Source: Bactrocera neohumeralis
Taxonomy: Eukaryota > Arthropoda > Insecta > Diptera > Tephritidae
Length of the DNA stretch: 64,000 nt
Direction of reading: 5' to 3'
NCBI RefSeq assembly: GCF_024586455.1
Contig: NC_065921.1
Span: 64,047,528-64,111,527 of the forward strand
Position 1 is the first letter of the stretch. The number at the start of each line of letters is the position of its first letter. Both the position numbers and the translations under genes were made by a program. Of the stretch, positions 32,380-44,479 are shown piece after piece. The notes under the pieces are model-generated. The model was not told where the DNA came from, did no database searches, and saw nothing but the letters and a program-made list of their open reading frames with translations.

Positions 32380-33340
32380 CATAGAATAAATTTTTTTACG
32401 AAATTTCAAAAGAAAGCTAACTCAGAAAACAAATCTTAGAAACGGTAGATAGCATGGACAACTGAAGAGTTTTCAAAAATTGCACAATGTTTAGAACGGT
32501 TAGTTCAGTTAATACTTATTTCGTTTAAAACTTAAATATTTGTACTAACATATTAATCCGACGGCTGCCAAATTTACACACGCGCCTTTTGAAGGTGGGG
32601 AAGAAATGGATTGAAGTCTAGTAGCGCCATCTATGTGCTTTTTTAATATTGAACAATTTGCTGCTAAATTTGCCAACAAGAGTACTAATCACTTTCACTA
32701 TTATTAAATAAAAATGTGTACGGATCTAAAGTGTACAATCATTTTAATGTTTATTTATAAGCTATAAAAATATATTTGTATGATGTATATTGTTTTTCCC
32801 GGGTAGAATGGCTTAACCCTTTTAAACAAATATCTATAAAGCTCAGAAAGCTTTTGAGTTTTTTGCGGTAGGGACACGGAATCTTTCAATCATACTCAAA
32901 TATCATACTAATCCTATAAATTAGACAAATGCAAATAAATATCTAAACTTCTAAAATTTATCTCATTCTTTAACAAAACCAATTGGAGTGTCCTTGGAAA
33001 GATTAAATGTTCACTCCCTTGAGTTAAATGTAAATAAATAAAATTCAAGCTTCAAGCTTTCATTATAAGAGCTTTCATAAATCGACAGCTTATTATCACA
33101 GCAAAATCAAAATAATGCCTAACCAATTCACTAGTGAAAAACGAGTACAAAGCTTTACTTCCCTTTTAAACTTTTATTCTGAAAAGTGATAAAAAACTTT
33201 AATTTGACGTTGCAAAACTTACAAAGGCATCAATACATAGTATAAAAGAAAGTCGATTTTTCTGTCCCTATGTCTCTTTGTATGCTTAAATCTTTGAAAC
33301 TACGCAACGGATTTTGATGCGTTTCTAGTTTTTTAGTAGA
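32380..33340. other. AT-rich unannotated DNA with a possible dispersed repeat end
   Basis: No gene recognised. The segment near 33,235-33,320 (ctgtccctatgtctctttgt, then actacgcaacggattttgat) resembles a dispersed repeat I recall from insect genomes, but its identity is not established. It ends where the mariner relict begins. Confidence 0.4.
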
Positions 33341-33654
33341 TTGAGTGATTGAAGAGGAAGGTTTATATGTACAAATGGTTTTTTCCGCAAAATCAATTTA
33401 TTTTGTTCAAAATAGTCTCCTTCTCCTTCAATACAGCTTTTTGCGCGGTCCGAAAGCATGTCGAACGAGTGTTTTAGCTCGTTGGCCGGTATGGCCGCCA
33501 GTTTGCCGGTGCAAGCCTTTTGAATGACCTCTACGTCTGCATAACGCTTTCCTTTCATGAGCAAACGCATTTTTCCGAAAAGGAAGAAGTCGTACGGTGC
33601 CATATCAAATAATCGGTCACAAGCGTCGATCGACGGATAGGCAATCATCGCCAT
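33325..33654 (-). pseudogene. C-terminal mariner transposase fragment
   Basis: An open stretch of about 109 codons inside the 33.3-33.9 kb element. It keeps MAPYDFFLFGKMRLLMKGKR (the third catalytic Asp block), then IPANELKHSFDMLSDRAK and CIEGEGDYFEQNK. These match the end of the 10.1-kb transposase. The preceding sequence is joined across a deletion, so no catalytic triad is present. Confidence 0.8.
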
Positions 33655-33940
33655 AAACTTTTTTGATCAATTGAAACGTTTCGGTAAAAGTTTTACCAAT
33701 TTTAAAACAAAATTTATTGTTGGCCTTTGCTCGAAGCTCATTTTCGCACCGGTAACACAAATATAGTTAACATAGTTAAGCGCAAATGAGCTTCGAACAA
33801 AGAGCTAACACCTAAAACGCAATAATTTCACTTCCAATCGATAAAAATAGATTCGAACACACCAGTCGACATATATGTAGATGGCGCCACCAGGGGGCGC
33901 TAGATTCAAAAAGTCCTGTTTGCTTTGGAACGCACCATTA
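33340..33940 (-). mobile_element. Internally deleted mariner (same family as 10.1 kb)
   Basis: A deletion derivative of the DD34D mariner at 10.1-11.4 kb, in opposite orientation. Its 5' terminal repeat is at about 33,912-33,940 (gtcctgtttgctttggaa). The N-terminal text KIGKTFTETFQL lies near 33,700-33,665 and is followed almost directly by the C-terminal block MAPYDFFLFGKMRLLMKG (about 33,600-33,545), so most of the catalytic core is deleted. The 3' terminal repeat is missing at about 33,340. The region just inside the 5' end contains an inverted duplication of the transposase start. It is non-autonomous and probably immobile. Confidence 0.82.
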
Positions 33941-34189
33941 AATAGTTTGTGTAGAAATACTGTTATTTTTGAGGTTTCTAATGTGATGTCGTAAATAATT
34001 AAATTTTTTCCGCTTACATTGCAAACGCAGGCTGAACTCTATTCATATGATTTCAATGAATATTTCCGAGAATATTACGACGAAGGATTCGGCGGCGGGA
34101 GCGTGCCTATAAATAGCGCGTCGGAGGCTGCGATTCTTCCTATAGCACTTTGAATTTAGCAGCGATAGGAAACGATGAAGTATATGCGT

Positions 34190-34640
34190 ACAATTTCAAA
34201 CTGATCCTTCGTCAAAAATATTACAATTGCTAAATATTTAGAACACTGCAACCAAAGACGCAGTGCAATGGATTATAACTGGCTCAGGCTCGCCAGCCGA
34301 CTTTTTCCTCTTTCCACGCTTGAGAACAGGTTCACCATGTGCAGTCCACTACGCTGACTGTCGATTGGACTCCAGTGTGAAATGATGGAGCCATGCTCTG
34401 TCGTCACACACCGATGCAAAAATTCGATTTTATTACAATTAAAGAGCACTAAAACACTTCTCAGAATCAGCAATTCGTTGTTTTTGTTAGATTATGAACT
34501 TGAGAGGTACCCACTTTGCACACAGGTTTCACCTCTTTTGAGCATCATTGTCCTCGGGGTTCATTTCGCCTCTTTCAAACTTAGCAAATCTCAATGGTTG
34601 ATTTCCCTGGTGCAGAGCTTAAATTCCTCAAAAAGCCATG
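34190..34640 (-). pseudogene. Decayed mariner transposase, a further subfamily
   Basis: On the minus strand the fragments line up with a DD34D mariner transposase different from the others here. KFERGEMNPEDN (about 34,580-34,545) resembles the 'WFxxFxxGEMSTED' linker. CVQSGYL and CAKWVP-like text lies near 34,520. NKIEFLHRCVTTEHGSI (about 34,435-34,390) matches 'FLHRxVTxDExWI', with the catalytic DE region changed. HFTLESNRQSA and then KRGKRKKSAG follow toward 34,300. Frames differ from block to block. No ends were found. Confidence 0.6.
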
Positions 34641-34860
34641 CCATGCTGTATGCATCAGCCACAGTAAAGCGTAGACGGGTCCTCAGTATATGTGTAAACT
34701 TAAAATTTTTTAATTTGTATTTTAAAAACTGTGCAATCAGCTTTATTAGACAACTTTCAAAAGCTCAAATGTAATTTTCTGAAACAATATTTGTTTAATA
34801 TTCGTAAACTCTTGAATTGCAGTAATATTAATTTTACTGACTTACTTAATCTAATATTGG

Positions 34861-34968
34861 GGTTACCGAGGCAGTGTTTAAAAGCTTATTGTATTTATCT
34901 TCGAAAATCTCATCGGTTATCGAGGCAGTGCTTAAAAGCTTATTGTATTTATCTTCGAAAATCTGATA
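34861..34968 (+). repeat. Two-copy tandem duplication, 54-bp unit
   Basis: The units 34,861-34,914 and 34,915-34,968 both contain gaggcagtg, a ttaaaagcttattgt run and atcttcgaaaatct, with only a few differences. The 54-bp length keeps the reading frame, so an overlapping open frame shows RQCLKAYCIYLRKS twice. Confidence 0.92.
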
Positions 34969-34974
34969 ACACCC

Positions 34975-36590
34975 TCGACAAATTAACTTACATAAGAGTA
35001 AGCATTGCTGTACGATTTTTATTTCATAACTAGCCAATAAATAATGGTTCGACATCTTTTCCTTCTATATTCTGCATTCAATATATAATTGATGCTCCCA
35101 CACACTCCTATATGTATGCCTTCGCTTATGCATAGCACACTTTTAGGCGAGCGGTACGGACTTTAACACTTCTCTCATCTGTTGTGCATGTAGTCATAAA
35201 ATTTATGCGCTTTTCCGCTGTGAAATTTCTTTCATTCACTCGTTTTGTAGGTACGGAGCTGTTCTTTTTTTATTGCCGGTGGAGCAACACATGGTGGACT
35301 TCCCATAAAACCGTATATTTTACTCCTTTCGGTTAGCCAGCAGCAGCAACAGTTAGCCGGAAGCATACCCACACACTCAAACGTAAATTGTATGCACCAT
35401 TGTTGCTAGAATTAGCTATGTGTGCAACAATATTTAAAATTCTTGCAACACGCTTGTATGTATGCACAGCAGAATGTGAACTTCCACCCGCTAACGCAAT
35501 ATCCCCCACAACCCACAACCGTATTTATGTTTGAGCGGCAGGGCCGGATTTTGGTTCTATGTTGCTATAAATAAATTTGCAGCCTCGACGCCGAAAACTG
35601 AAAATGAAAACAAAATAAGAACAGTAAGAGAAAAGCGCTCTCAAAACACGCAACAAACAAAAAATGCCGTTAGCAACAACAACGTGTGGAAATCTAGCAG
35701 AAAAAGGGTTATGAAAAAATATGTTTACTACACGCTCTTTTTTTGTGTGCCCATTTTTACGCAAAGTGCGCACAAATGTAGGCTACAAATTGCCGGCTTC
35801 CGCCATTTGTTATGTTTTTTTGCTTAGTACATTGAACTTGTGAAACGGCTTGGCGCAAGGGCAATTTGAAATTGATGCTTGCAAAGCGGAGAGAGTGTGT
35901 AAATGAAAAGTGAAGAAAGAAAGGCTACAAATTAGTTGGCAATTTTCAAATTTGTTGCTTGACCGCACACTCGAGGTAATGCGTTTACTTAAAGGTCCTG
36001 GCCATGGCGAGGCGAATTGAAAATCGAAACAGAAAGTGGGAACAGTCCGTTAATAAAAATATTGTAAACAAGCGGGTAAAGATGTAATAAAGTATAAGAC
36101 ACGTTAAATATTGGTTTTGTTAGGCTAGCAATCGCTCTGGCAAATTAAGGTATGTTTAGTTTCCTCTGACAACTTTTAAACTGAAAGAAAAATTACTTTT
36201 TGGTAACTTGGTTTCTCAAATAAATTTTGAAGTTATGTGAAAGTATATACCAAAAATTTGTAGATCTTGTCATTTTTTACAGTATTGCCATATAAATATT
36301 TTTATTGGATTCGTAGTTTTGCCGAAAATCGAGATATACGGTGGCTTAACCCTTAAAAGTGCAACCACTTCTTTTTCCCTACCGCAGATCGCACGTAAAT
36401 TATTTTTGCTTTATCGGTGTTAGCTAACCTTTCATTTCCGATATGTTTCAGGATGCTATGAATTACTTTATGCTTCTGCATTAATATTTCAAAACAGCTC
36501 TTCGGATATGCTCTGATCCTTTGCGCATATCTCGACCAGTTACCCTTCAAGAAATAGGTTAAAGGTAGAAAAAATTTTGAGTTTACTTTT
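34975..36590. other. Unannotated stretch
   Basis: No gene recognised. A GCA/CAGCAG cluster lies near 35,335-35,355. The frames near 35,525-35,830 overlap on both strands and have no motifs. The sequence is AT-rich toward the right. Confidence 0.5.
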
Positions 36591-36689
36591 TCTCTTAGTT
36601 TTCTGAATCTTGGAATCGAAATTTGTCCTATGAGACTAGAACTATATAGACGAGGTAACGAAAACTCCGTTCCAACATCATTTAGCCTC

Positions 36690-36990
36690 TTGAGTTCTGA
36701 ATCAGTAATGAAATCTTCTCAACGTTGTCTCACGTGGAACACTCGTGCAGTAGGGCGCTCTTAAACCGAGAAGATTGCAGGAAATGTCAAGAGCAAAGAA
36801 ATAGGAAAACAATGGAACAGCTCTTCTACTAAACTCTCTAGGCAAAGCTACGTTTCAAACAATTGGGGGTCCTATGGCATAAGACACTAGAAGATGTATC
36901 GATAGTGAGAGGATGACTACTTCTCATTGACCTAGTAATGGAATCTATGTGTAGCTTATAAGAGACTAAACTTACCTAATCTAACTTATT
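36690..36990 (+). pseudogene. 3' end of RNase-H-type non-LTR element
   Basis: A short decayed C-terminal end. NREDCRKCQEQRNRKTMEQL (about 36,757-36,815) resembles the cysteine block 'CRxCxEExETxEHLL'. KTLEDVSIVRG (about 36,880-36,915) resembles 'LxDVSxIR'. The segment ends with cttacctaatctaactt, similar to the CTAACC-rich tails on other copies here. It is a fragment only. Confidence 0.5.
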
Positions 36991-37689
36991 CCAAACTTGC
37001 TTGTAAAATCTGACCTTAAGATATGAAATCGGGAAGACTGGAAGATTGCATATGATAAAATCTAATTCACTACCAATTCTTCTATGTTTTAGTAAATAAA
37101 ATAAGTAAAAAAGCTGGAAGTATATCATTATTGAAATACATATATGTATATATATGTATGTCTTTTATATGATCCACACTTCAAACTTCGCAACTTGATA
37201 AAGCGGTATCCTTTCCCACGAAATCTTCAGCTTTTACCCTGAATTATCTCGGGATTTTTTTCAATTCCGTTTTCTGATGTAAAGATCTTTTTATTTTATT
37301 TCTCAACTGTCATTGAAAATCAGTGTTACTGTTAAGAGTATTGTGCAGAACAGCAAACAAAATCGAAAGCCGAACAAAACAAGAGTGTAGTTCTTTGTGA
37401 ATATGAGGAGCTTGCTGCTGCACCCTTATTCGTATAAGTTTTTCCCTGGTTGCAAACGGCAAAGGAAATCAAATGAAATTGGCGTTTGCATAAATTAATT
37501 AAGGCGGTTGAAGAGATGTGAGTACCAACACTGCCCAATATTGTTTAATGGGTGGATGAATCGCAACATGTTTGATATTGTATACCAACCTGGCGATATG
37601 TTGCTAAGTACTACTTATAGCAAGTGAATGTATTTATGTATATTTTAAAACAAAAATATTTAACGATTTTGGAGTTCTATGAAATTCAC

Positions 37690-38040
37690 AACCTGTTTTA
37701 TATGAAAGCTTTTAATCGGAAATTTTGTGTGTAAATATAAAAATATACTATTTATATGAATGATTTTTTTTAAGGAAGTTTTTGCAAAAGATGCCTAAGC
37801 TTTTCATATGAAAGCCTCGAAATCCGTTTTAAGTACATATGTTATGTACGAAAGTTACTTTTGTGAAAGTCTTAATTTAATAGTTTTTCTTTTGCCCAGA
37901 AACTTTTCAAACTAACTACTAAAAGCTCTTAAGTCAATAAGCTTTAAGCATAAAATATTCTGGCAGACATGAAAGCTGTTTTATACTGCAAGCTTTCAGA
38001 TACATATTTTTTGCTTTAAAAGCTTTCGCATTAGACGAGA
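37690..38040 (+). repeat. Cluster of degenerate AAAGCTTT-centred repeats
   Basis: The motif gaaagctt or a close variant (gaaagcctc, gaaagttac, gaaagtctt, caagctttcag, aaagctttcg) recurs roughly every 15-90 bases. It is often preceded by ttatatga or tttgtga. It looks like a decayed tandem array and is related to the cluster at 39.05-39.23 kb. Confidence 0.55.
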
Positions 38041-38049
38041 TGTCTTTAC

Positions 38050-39040
38050 CAAATTTGGCTTGGCACTGACCGATCATTTTCAAGTTCAAATAAAGAATAT
38101 TTCAACTATGTGAAGCTTTCTCTAGGTATCATAGAAGTATTGAAACGTATATGAACCCTATCTTCATCATCATAATATTAGTACTCCAATAGTTATTTTA
38201 TTTTGCCTTTTAAATTTGTTCTTTTAAATCCGAATATATCACCCAACAGTGGGTCATTATTTACGCGCATTTGAGCAGCAATTTTACACATTTACAACTA
38301 CAAATTGCCGAGCAATATGTCGTCGTTCGAGTTTTTCCCATTCTCAAAATTTTTTTTGCTTTCTAATTCCATTGTACTCGTTCAAAGCCAATAAATTTGA
38401 TGTTCATCATACGGCATGGTGTCCACAACCGGAGCGCGGCTGACTGCTGGTAAAAAGGAAGTGCGAATGGGTCTTAAAATGTATAAATAATATAGAAAAC
38501 ACCCACACATATACACATATGAACAGTTGAAAGGCTCTCTAAAAAAACTTACACAGTTTGGCACAAAAATATGATTTATGTGCTGTTGGAGGCGAATGCT
38601 GGCAAAAATAGCTTAAAAACGAAACAAACTAATGCTGTGAAAAATTATGGTGCTAGCGAAAAACGGGTATGAAGGCGGAGGCATGTGAAAAATTAGAAAT
38701 ATAGCTAGTGGCTGGCGTAAGAAGAGTAGTGTTGAAGCCAAGAATTGCAGTGCCCTGGAGAGGTTGGTCGAAGTAGGTGCTTATACTGCATTGACTTCGT
38801 GAGTTATCAATGTTTTGCCCTTTGGCGTTCATACGGCTGAAAGGTTATATTAAGGGCCATTTTCCCCACTGTCTCGTTTATTTTTTTCGCGTCCATTCGT
38901 ATTCTTAAACTTGTTGTGGGGCCAGTACATAGTGTACCCCAAGCTCGTTTTTATAAAAAAAAAAGCTAAGCGTTAAAGCGGATTACGAAGATGATTTCTG
39001 CATCTTGCAAAAACTTTTATAAATATATTTGGTTAGTATA
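38050..39040. other. Unannotated stretch
   Basis: No gene recognised. Nothing beyond short chance frames is visible, such as 38,249-38,443. Confidence 0.5.
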
Positions 39041-39044
39041 AAAT

Positions 39045-39230
39045 CTACTTTGTCTGAAAGCTTTTACTAAAAATTTTCAGTATACATGTATTAGATTTAC
39101 TTTGTGAAAAAGCTTTTAATAAACAAGAACTTTTTGTTTGTAGGAGAGCTCTTTTTTGTGAAAGCTTTTCATCAAAAGAATTTTGAATTACATTAAGGCT
39201 TCTTAAATGAAAGCTTTCAACAAAAGACAT
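39045..39230 (+). repeat. Decayed tandem repeat, about 50-bp unit, AAAGCTTTT core
   Basis: Four units carry the core at about 39,057, 39,109, 39,161 and 39,210, a spacing of 49-53 bases. Each is preceded by tttgtga, ttgtct or aaatga and followed by an A-rich stretch such as catcaaaaga or caacaaaaga. Confidence 0.75.
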
Positions 39231-39394
39231 AAATATGGTCTACAACTTTGCTTCCGCCGTTTTCCAATGATATCTCTAGGGTCAAACACTGGTCGATTAA
39301 ATCGATTAAATCGTTTTATATCGATCTTGGACACTTGTGTCAACATTAACCAAACAAAATATTTGTAGAGAACTGCAAATGTCACTTTTTTAGG

Positions 39395-40165
39395 CGAATT
39401 CTCGACATTTGCGGCAAATTTTGCTTTTCCTTTTTAATTCCAAGAAAAGTGCGGCTGAGGCTCATCGAATACTTTCGGATACGTACAGTGTGGCTGTCTT
39501 AAGTGAAAGAACATGTCGCGAATTATTTCAACGTTTTAAGAATGGTGATTATGAAGTCGAAGACCGGCATGGTGGTGGAAGGGAGAAGATTTTTGAATTG
39601 GAAGCATTACTCGAACAAGATGCGTTTCAAACCCAAAAGGAATTGGACGAATCATTGCAAGTGACACAGCAAGCCGTATCAAAAGGCCTCAAAGCCATGG
39701 TGATGATTCAGAAACAAGGAAACTGGGTTCCTTACGACTTGAAACCAAGAGATGTCGAACGGCGCTTCTTTGCATGTGAACAGCTGCTTCAAAGGCACAA
39801 CCGAAAGGGATTTTTACATCGCATTGTAACTGGCGGCGAAACCTGGGTCCACTTCGATAATCCTCAGCGAATAAAGTCATGGGAAAGCCTGGGCATGCCT
39901 CCACGTCGACGGCGAAACCGAATATTCATGGCGCCAAGGTCATGCTCTGCATTTGGTGGGACCAGCTGGGGGTGATATATTATGAGCAGCTAAAGCCAAG
40001 TGAAACCATCACAGGAGATCGCTACCGAACGCAATTGATGCGTTTAACCCAAGCACTAGAAGAAAAATGGCCACAGTACGAGGAAAGACACGATAAAGTC
40101 ATTCTCCAGCATGAAAATGCTCGGCTTCACGTCGCAAAGGTGGTCAAAAAATACTTGCTCCATCT
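39395..40165 (+). pseudogene. Frameshifted mariner transposase, catalytic residues changed
   Basis: A mariner transposase relict on the plus strand that I would place near the mellifera/cecropia-type subfamilies (from memory). It begins around LRQILLFLFNSKKSAAEAHR (39,409) without a clear start; an in-frame stop lies upstream near 39,390. ERTCRELFQRFKNGDYEVED and QQAVSKGLKAMVMIQKQGNW follow, then RFFACEQLLQRHNRKGFLHR. The first catalytic block reads IVTGGETW instead of TGDE. A one-base loss near 39,880 shifts the frame, which then continues KPNIHGAKVMLCIWWDQLGV. The second catalytic block reads LQHENARLH, so its Asp is changed too. The match ends after VVKKYLL near 40,165, before the third Asp. 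Confidence 0.88.
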
Positions 40166-40169
40166 GACA

Positions 40170-43100
40170 GCTTTTACTAAAAATAATTTAGGACAAGTAT
40201 TAATGAAAAATGGTTGTCGATTATCAGTGAGCATAATCGAGCCGAAAATAATATTTAGTTTAGCTCAAACTAAACAAGCCGCCCCAACGCACTTCACACT
40301 TTTTCCACTTCTACTCCTTCGAAGAGACGTCACGTTGTATAACAGTAACAAAATTAACATTTCGACATGTCGAGCTAATCAAATGTCAGCGACAGACAGA
40401 CGGCGTAGGTGAGAGCGGACACCATCTCATCACCGCACAGAGAACATGTAGCGCGCCAACCCATTTATCAAACGTCAGTTGAGCGCGCACGGGTAAAGCA
40501 CCAGCGCCATTTACCACACAGCCGAATAGACAGACGAACGCACCCATGCCAACGAGGCGCAGGTAATACCAGCTCGTCCGCTAAGCTAAGTGTAGGTGAT
40601 TGTGAGGCTTATTTGTGTCTGTTTATTTATTCACCGCATTCGGTGCAGGCAATTGTGGCTCACACCAACGCGCTCGGACAGAACCGAGCCAAAGCTTTGA
40701 GCAATTTGTCTGTCTACTGAGCATGGATGCGTCCAAATCTAACACGCCACCCACATCCAGACTACGCAAGGTCCTCCCAAGCTGACTGCGCGCCCGTAGC
40801 ATTGTGTAGTTGGTGCGCCACCGTCGACTCATCGCCAATCCGAGGTACTGCCTCGCACTCACCGCGTTGTCTACCGTCCTCCGCCCCTGATGCTCCGCTC
40901 CGCTGTTTTCCTGGTGACATTGCGTATCTGTCAAATGCAAATTACGCATCACTTATGTGTTGCACGTTTGCTGTAACATTAGATACGTTTCGGTTGGGTG
41001 TTGCAACACGCCACATCAGTCGAGTCCGATTGTTGGGCGAAGGTGGGCGTTGTGGCGGTAAAAAACAAACATGAAATCTACACAGTTACCCCCTTAACTC
41101 TGGTGGCATCAGCCACGCACTTGCACTTTCTATCATCCCATTGCGCAGTGCATGCCTCGCTACTCCCTGCTTGCACCGTCTCTTGACAAAATGTCTGTTT
41201 CTCTCTGCTTTCACTGCTCTTGCAATGTCAAAGCGAATTTGCATTTTTGCACCACTTGTGTGACGCTGTGTCGCTTCGACATCGCAATGGGCGTTGATGC
41301 TCTTGTTGTTGCACTTTTGTTTGCAACATACCAAAAATTTGCATATGACAATTAACACTCGGTACACAACGACGCCTCACTTCATTTGCTCGCTCAACGT
41401 CACAGTCTTCGGAGCACCTCAGCTCATCTCCTCTCTTTCCCGCCTTCGTTGCGTCCTTGTAACGCACTCTCACTCTTTAATTTAAACATCAATGAGGATA
41501 ATAAAAGACACAAACAACAACAACAATTAAAAAGGCAACAAAAAAATGCGAGACAAGTGTGGCAATCACACATCGTAGATAAAATTAACACGCCTTTGTT
41601 GTGGCAAGACAGCGTAGATGAGGTTCTCGTACTAGTCAACGACGCAGAGAGCTCGGATTATATCGTTGGCTAGCAAGAGCGAACGGGTTGTCAGCTTTTT
41701 GTTGCACCGCATTAATCCTTATGCTTTTAAGGTACATTACTGCTCTCCAGGTTGTTAAGATTTTCTCCTTAAAAATGCGTCCAAATCAATATTCTTTAGT
41801 CATGAAGATCCCTCCTGGACAGAAGCTGTGAGTTTTGAAAATGTTCGAGCATATAACTCAACGCAGTGAAAGTATGTTTGGCTTAACAATTGAGCTGTGA
41901 GCTCGGCTTGACCATTTTAGAGAGATTCTCATGCTAACCGGGAGCTACGGAGCTCAAAGCCAGCAGATCTGCTTATGCTTATGAACCAGGAAAACTTTAG
42001 CAGTGCTAAATGTCTAAGAAAACTAATAATAACTACTTACTTCAACGTCCACAGTATACAGTAGTAACCACTAAAACTTACTTCGAAAAAACTGATGGCC
42101 GATTAGTTTTACTTAGCCATCAAAACAACTTCGGAAAATATGGCATCGAAGTAAAAATGTTATTTTTAGCTGGCTGAATAAACGTAGATTCAGAACCGGT
42201 TATCTCTTCGGTGCGTTTAAGTCCTTCGATAACCGAACTAATAGCTTTTTAAAGAACTCATCTCTTCGAAGATTTCTAAGTCTTTCCGCAATTAAAGTCA
42301 CAGCTCTCCAAAAAAATAAACTGAATTATAATCTACTGGACTATTTATGATCATACAAGCGGATCCACGAAACGCCTTTTTGACTTTTTATCGACTGGTC
42401 GGACTGGTTAAGGTAGTTAAAATTATCGAAGTGTAACACTCTAAAAAGCCAGTACTTCGAGCTCAGATTTGCAGATTGATTTGAAGAAGACGTTCCTCCA
42501 TACGATTTGTAGCTCATTCTTATTAAGGTTATTGTAAAGCTTTTATAAGGATCATCGGCTCCGAACGAGGAGTATAACATAATACCATTTCAGTGCCAAT
42601 GAATAAAAGAGGGTACAGTTACAATGATAATGCCAATCATATTTGCTTCTCACTGGAAATAATTCTTTATATAAGTTTTTCAAAAATCGCAAGTATCTGA
42701 TTTACAACTCCTCAGCAGCACCCTCTAATGTGACCACTGAAATTAAGTCGTGGTAAATACGGCCTGCCTATTTTCAAATGTTTTTGTTTTCCTTATTTAA
42801 TGACGATATTATTGTACTGTTTTTGGAAATGCACAGTTCAGTTTTTGTTGTTGCTATGCAAATATTAACTGTCGTACACGCTCATGGGCGCATCACGCTG
42901 TGGCAAAGTGCTGTCATTTGAGCCTAGCAAATGTGACTGAAATCTGAGTAGTTATTACGGGAGTGAGGCACGTAATAACAGGATTTCAAATCCAACATAT
43001 ATATATGAAAGTATTGGACCGTTAGGATGATATACCTTGCTGGACAATTTTGCAATTGAAAAGCTATTTTAGAGTGACATGATATATGCTAATTCGGATA

Positions 43101-43740
43101 TTAGTATTAGTATTAGACTCAAGTCAGGTAACGGTTCTGTAGACCTTTTCGTGAAAACTTAGTTTCTATACATAATTTAAGCGGTCGTTGGATAATAGCC
43201 AGTACCGGCCCAAACACAATGTACTTTTTGACCTCAGGCTGAAGCGTAAGGTGCCTTAGGAACTTCCTGCTCGCCACGGAGTCCTCCAGACATACGATTT
43301 GCAACTACACCTAGTAACTATAAACTCTTTTTTGGATACTTACTGTAGAAGCTGTGTGACAGATCTCAAAGTAGTATCATCTTTGAACGACTTTTGACTG
43401 CCTTATTACAGTTAGACTAAGGCTGGAGCGCCAGGGCTCTCTCTCGCTTTTTTAGTAGGTTCTAAATGTTTTGCTGATAGATGAAGGTATACTTGACTTT
43501 CAAGACTGAAATATAGCTTCCAAATATGATCAACCAGTCGAGAGTAATCTAATTGAGTATAGATTGGCAACTTAGAGAAAGTAAGTGCTAAGTCTCTAAG
43601 CAGTCGACAAGTTATTAACTTAGGCTCGTGGTTTTTTAGATGGTTACCAGAGTTCTAAGCTAACGTAAAATTGCAGAGTTGGTAAATGTATATCTCTGAA
43701 CACGTTGAGGTTTGAAAAGAAACCTAAATTTTTATTGCAA
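40170..43740. other. Unannotated stretch, GC-richer from 40.3 to 41.7 kb
   Basis: No gene recognised. 40,330-41,680 is less AT-rich with many CpG dinucleotides and overlapping chance frames on both strands. A CAACAACAAC tract lies near 41,510-41,540. This part may hold promoter or untranslated exon sequence but nothing could be fixed. 41,700-43,740 is AT-rich. A minus-strand frame at 43,119-43,304 has a vague likeness to the end of non-LTR proteins, too weak to call. Confidence 0.45.
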
Positions 43741-43749
43741 ATGTCTTAA

Positions 43750-44479
43750 GGGGTATTCTGGTCTAGAAGCATGAATTTCAGGTAATTTTTAAAGTGTCGT
43801 AAAAAAGGCAATTAATATTTTTACTATCCATTTTTTTATTAGTTATTTGTTAATTTTAGAAGAGTACAGAAAAAAATTAAAAAGTAAAAAATTTCAAAAA
43901 TTATGAGCTGACGAAGTGGGGGGTCTCTAAAAATTTCCACGTAACCTTGCCCATGATTTCAACAATCCTAGTTATCAGAAACCAAAAAAAAAGATTATTA
44001 ATCTAGAATAATGTCGCAATGGCCGGAACTACGGAAAAGTGGGAAAAAATTTTTTTTCACAAAATGGCGACTGCCTAAAAAAAAAGTTTTTTTGGATCAC
44101 TTTTTCTGACTATTTCGAATTTTTTAAAAATAATAAAAATAAAAATTTGGGGATGGGGCTAGTTCCAACCATAGGCAAGCCTATAAAGAAGACTCTATAA
44201 AAATTTCAAGTAAATCGGTCCAGTAGAACCTGAGAAATCGTGGGTATCGTTCCGAAAAAGTCAGTTTTGAGAAAAACACGTTTAAAGTTTCGCGTAAAGT
44301 CTTTTGTTCGATTAGTTCCGGCCGAACCAGTTTGGATGCCGGGTCAGAAAAATGCCTATATCTCCGAAAATAATTTGAATTTTGAAAAATTCTCTTGTAC
44401 ACATATTCTTGAATAGTTAAACTTTGAAAATATAAAAAAAAATTTCGATTTTTTTAAATTTCTAGACCAGAATACCCCC
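43750..44479. mobile_element. Non-autonomous DNA transposon with TTAA flanks (MITE-like)
   Basis: A 730-bp element with terminal inverted repeats: ggggtattctggtctagaa on the left and, as reverse complement of the right end, gggggtattctggtctagaa. The outer TTAA occurs at both ends (43,746-43,749 and 44,480-44,483), the target duplication of piggyBac-type transposons. The inside is non-coding and AT-rich, with A/T homopolymers and the segment cagttttgagaaaaacacg near 44,260. No transposase motif is present, so it would depend on one supplied elsewhere. The piggyBac link rests on TTAA alone. Confidence 0.8.

Noticed and set aside
34040..34150. TATAAATAG at 34,108 with upstream gaa/ttc triplets resembling heat-shock elements
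   Set aside because: The gaa and ttc triplets are spaced by three bases, not two as in heat-shock elements, and the segment adjoins a decayed mariner relict. No open gene follows.
43119..43304. Minus-strand frame vaguely like a non-LTR C-terminus
   Set aside because: Only scattered residues fit; no cysteine block or RNase H motif, and neighbours give no support.
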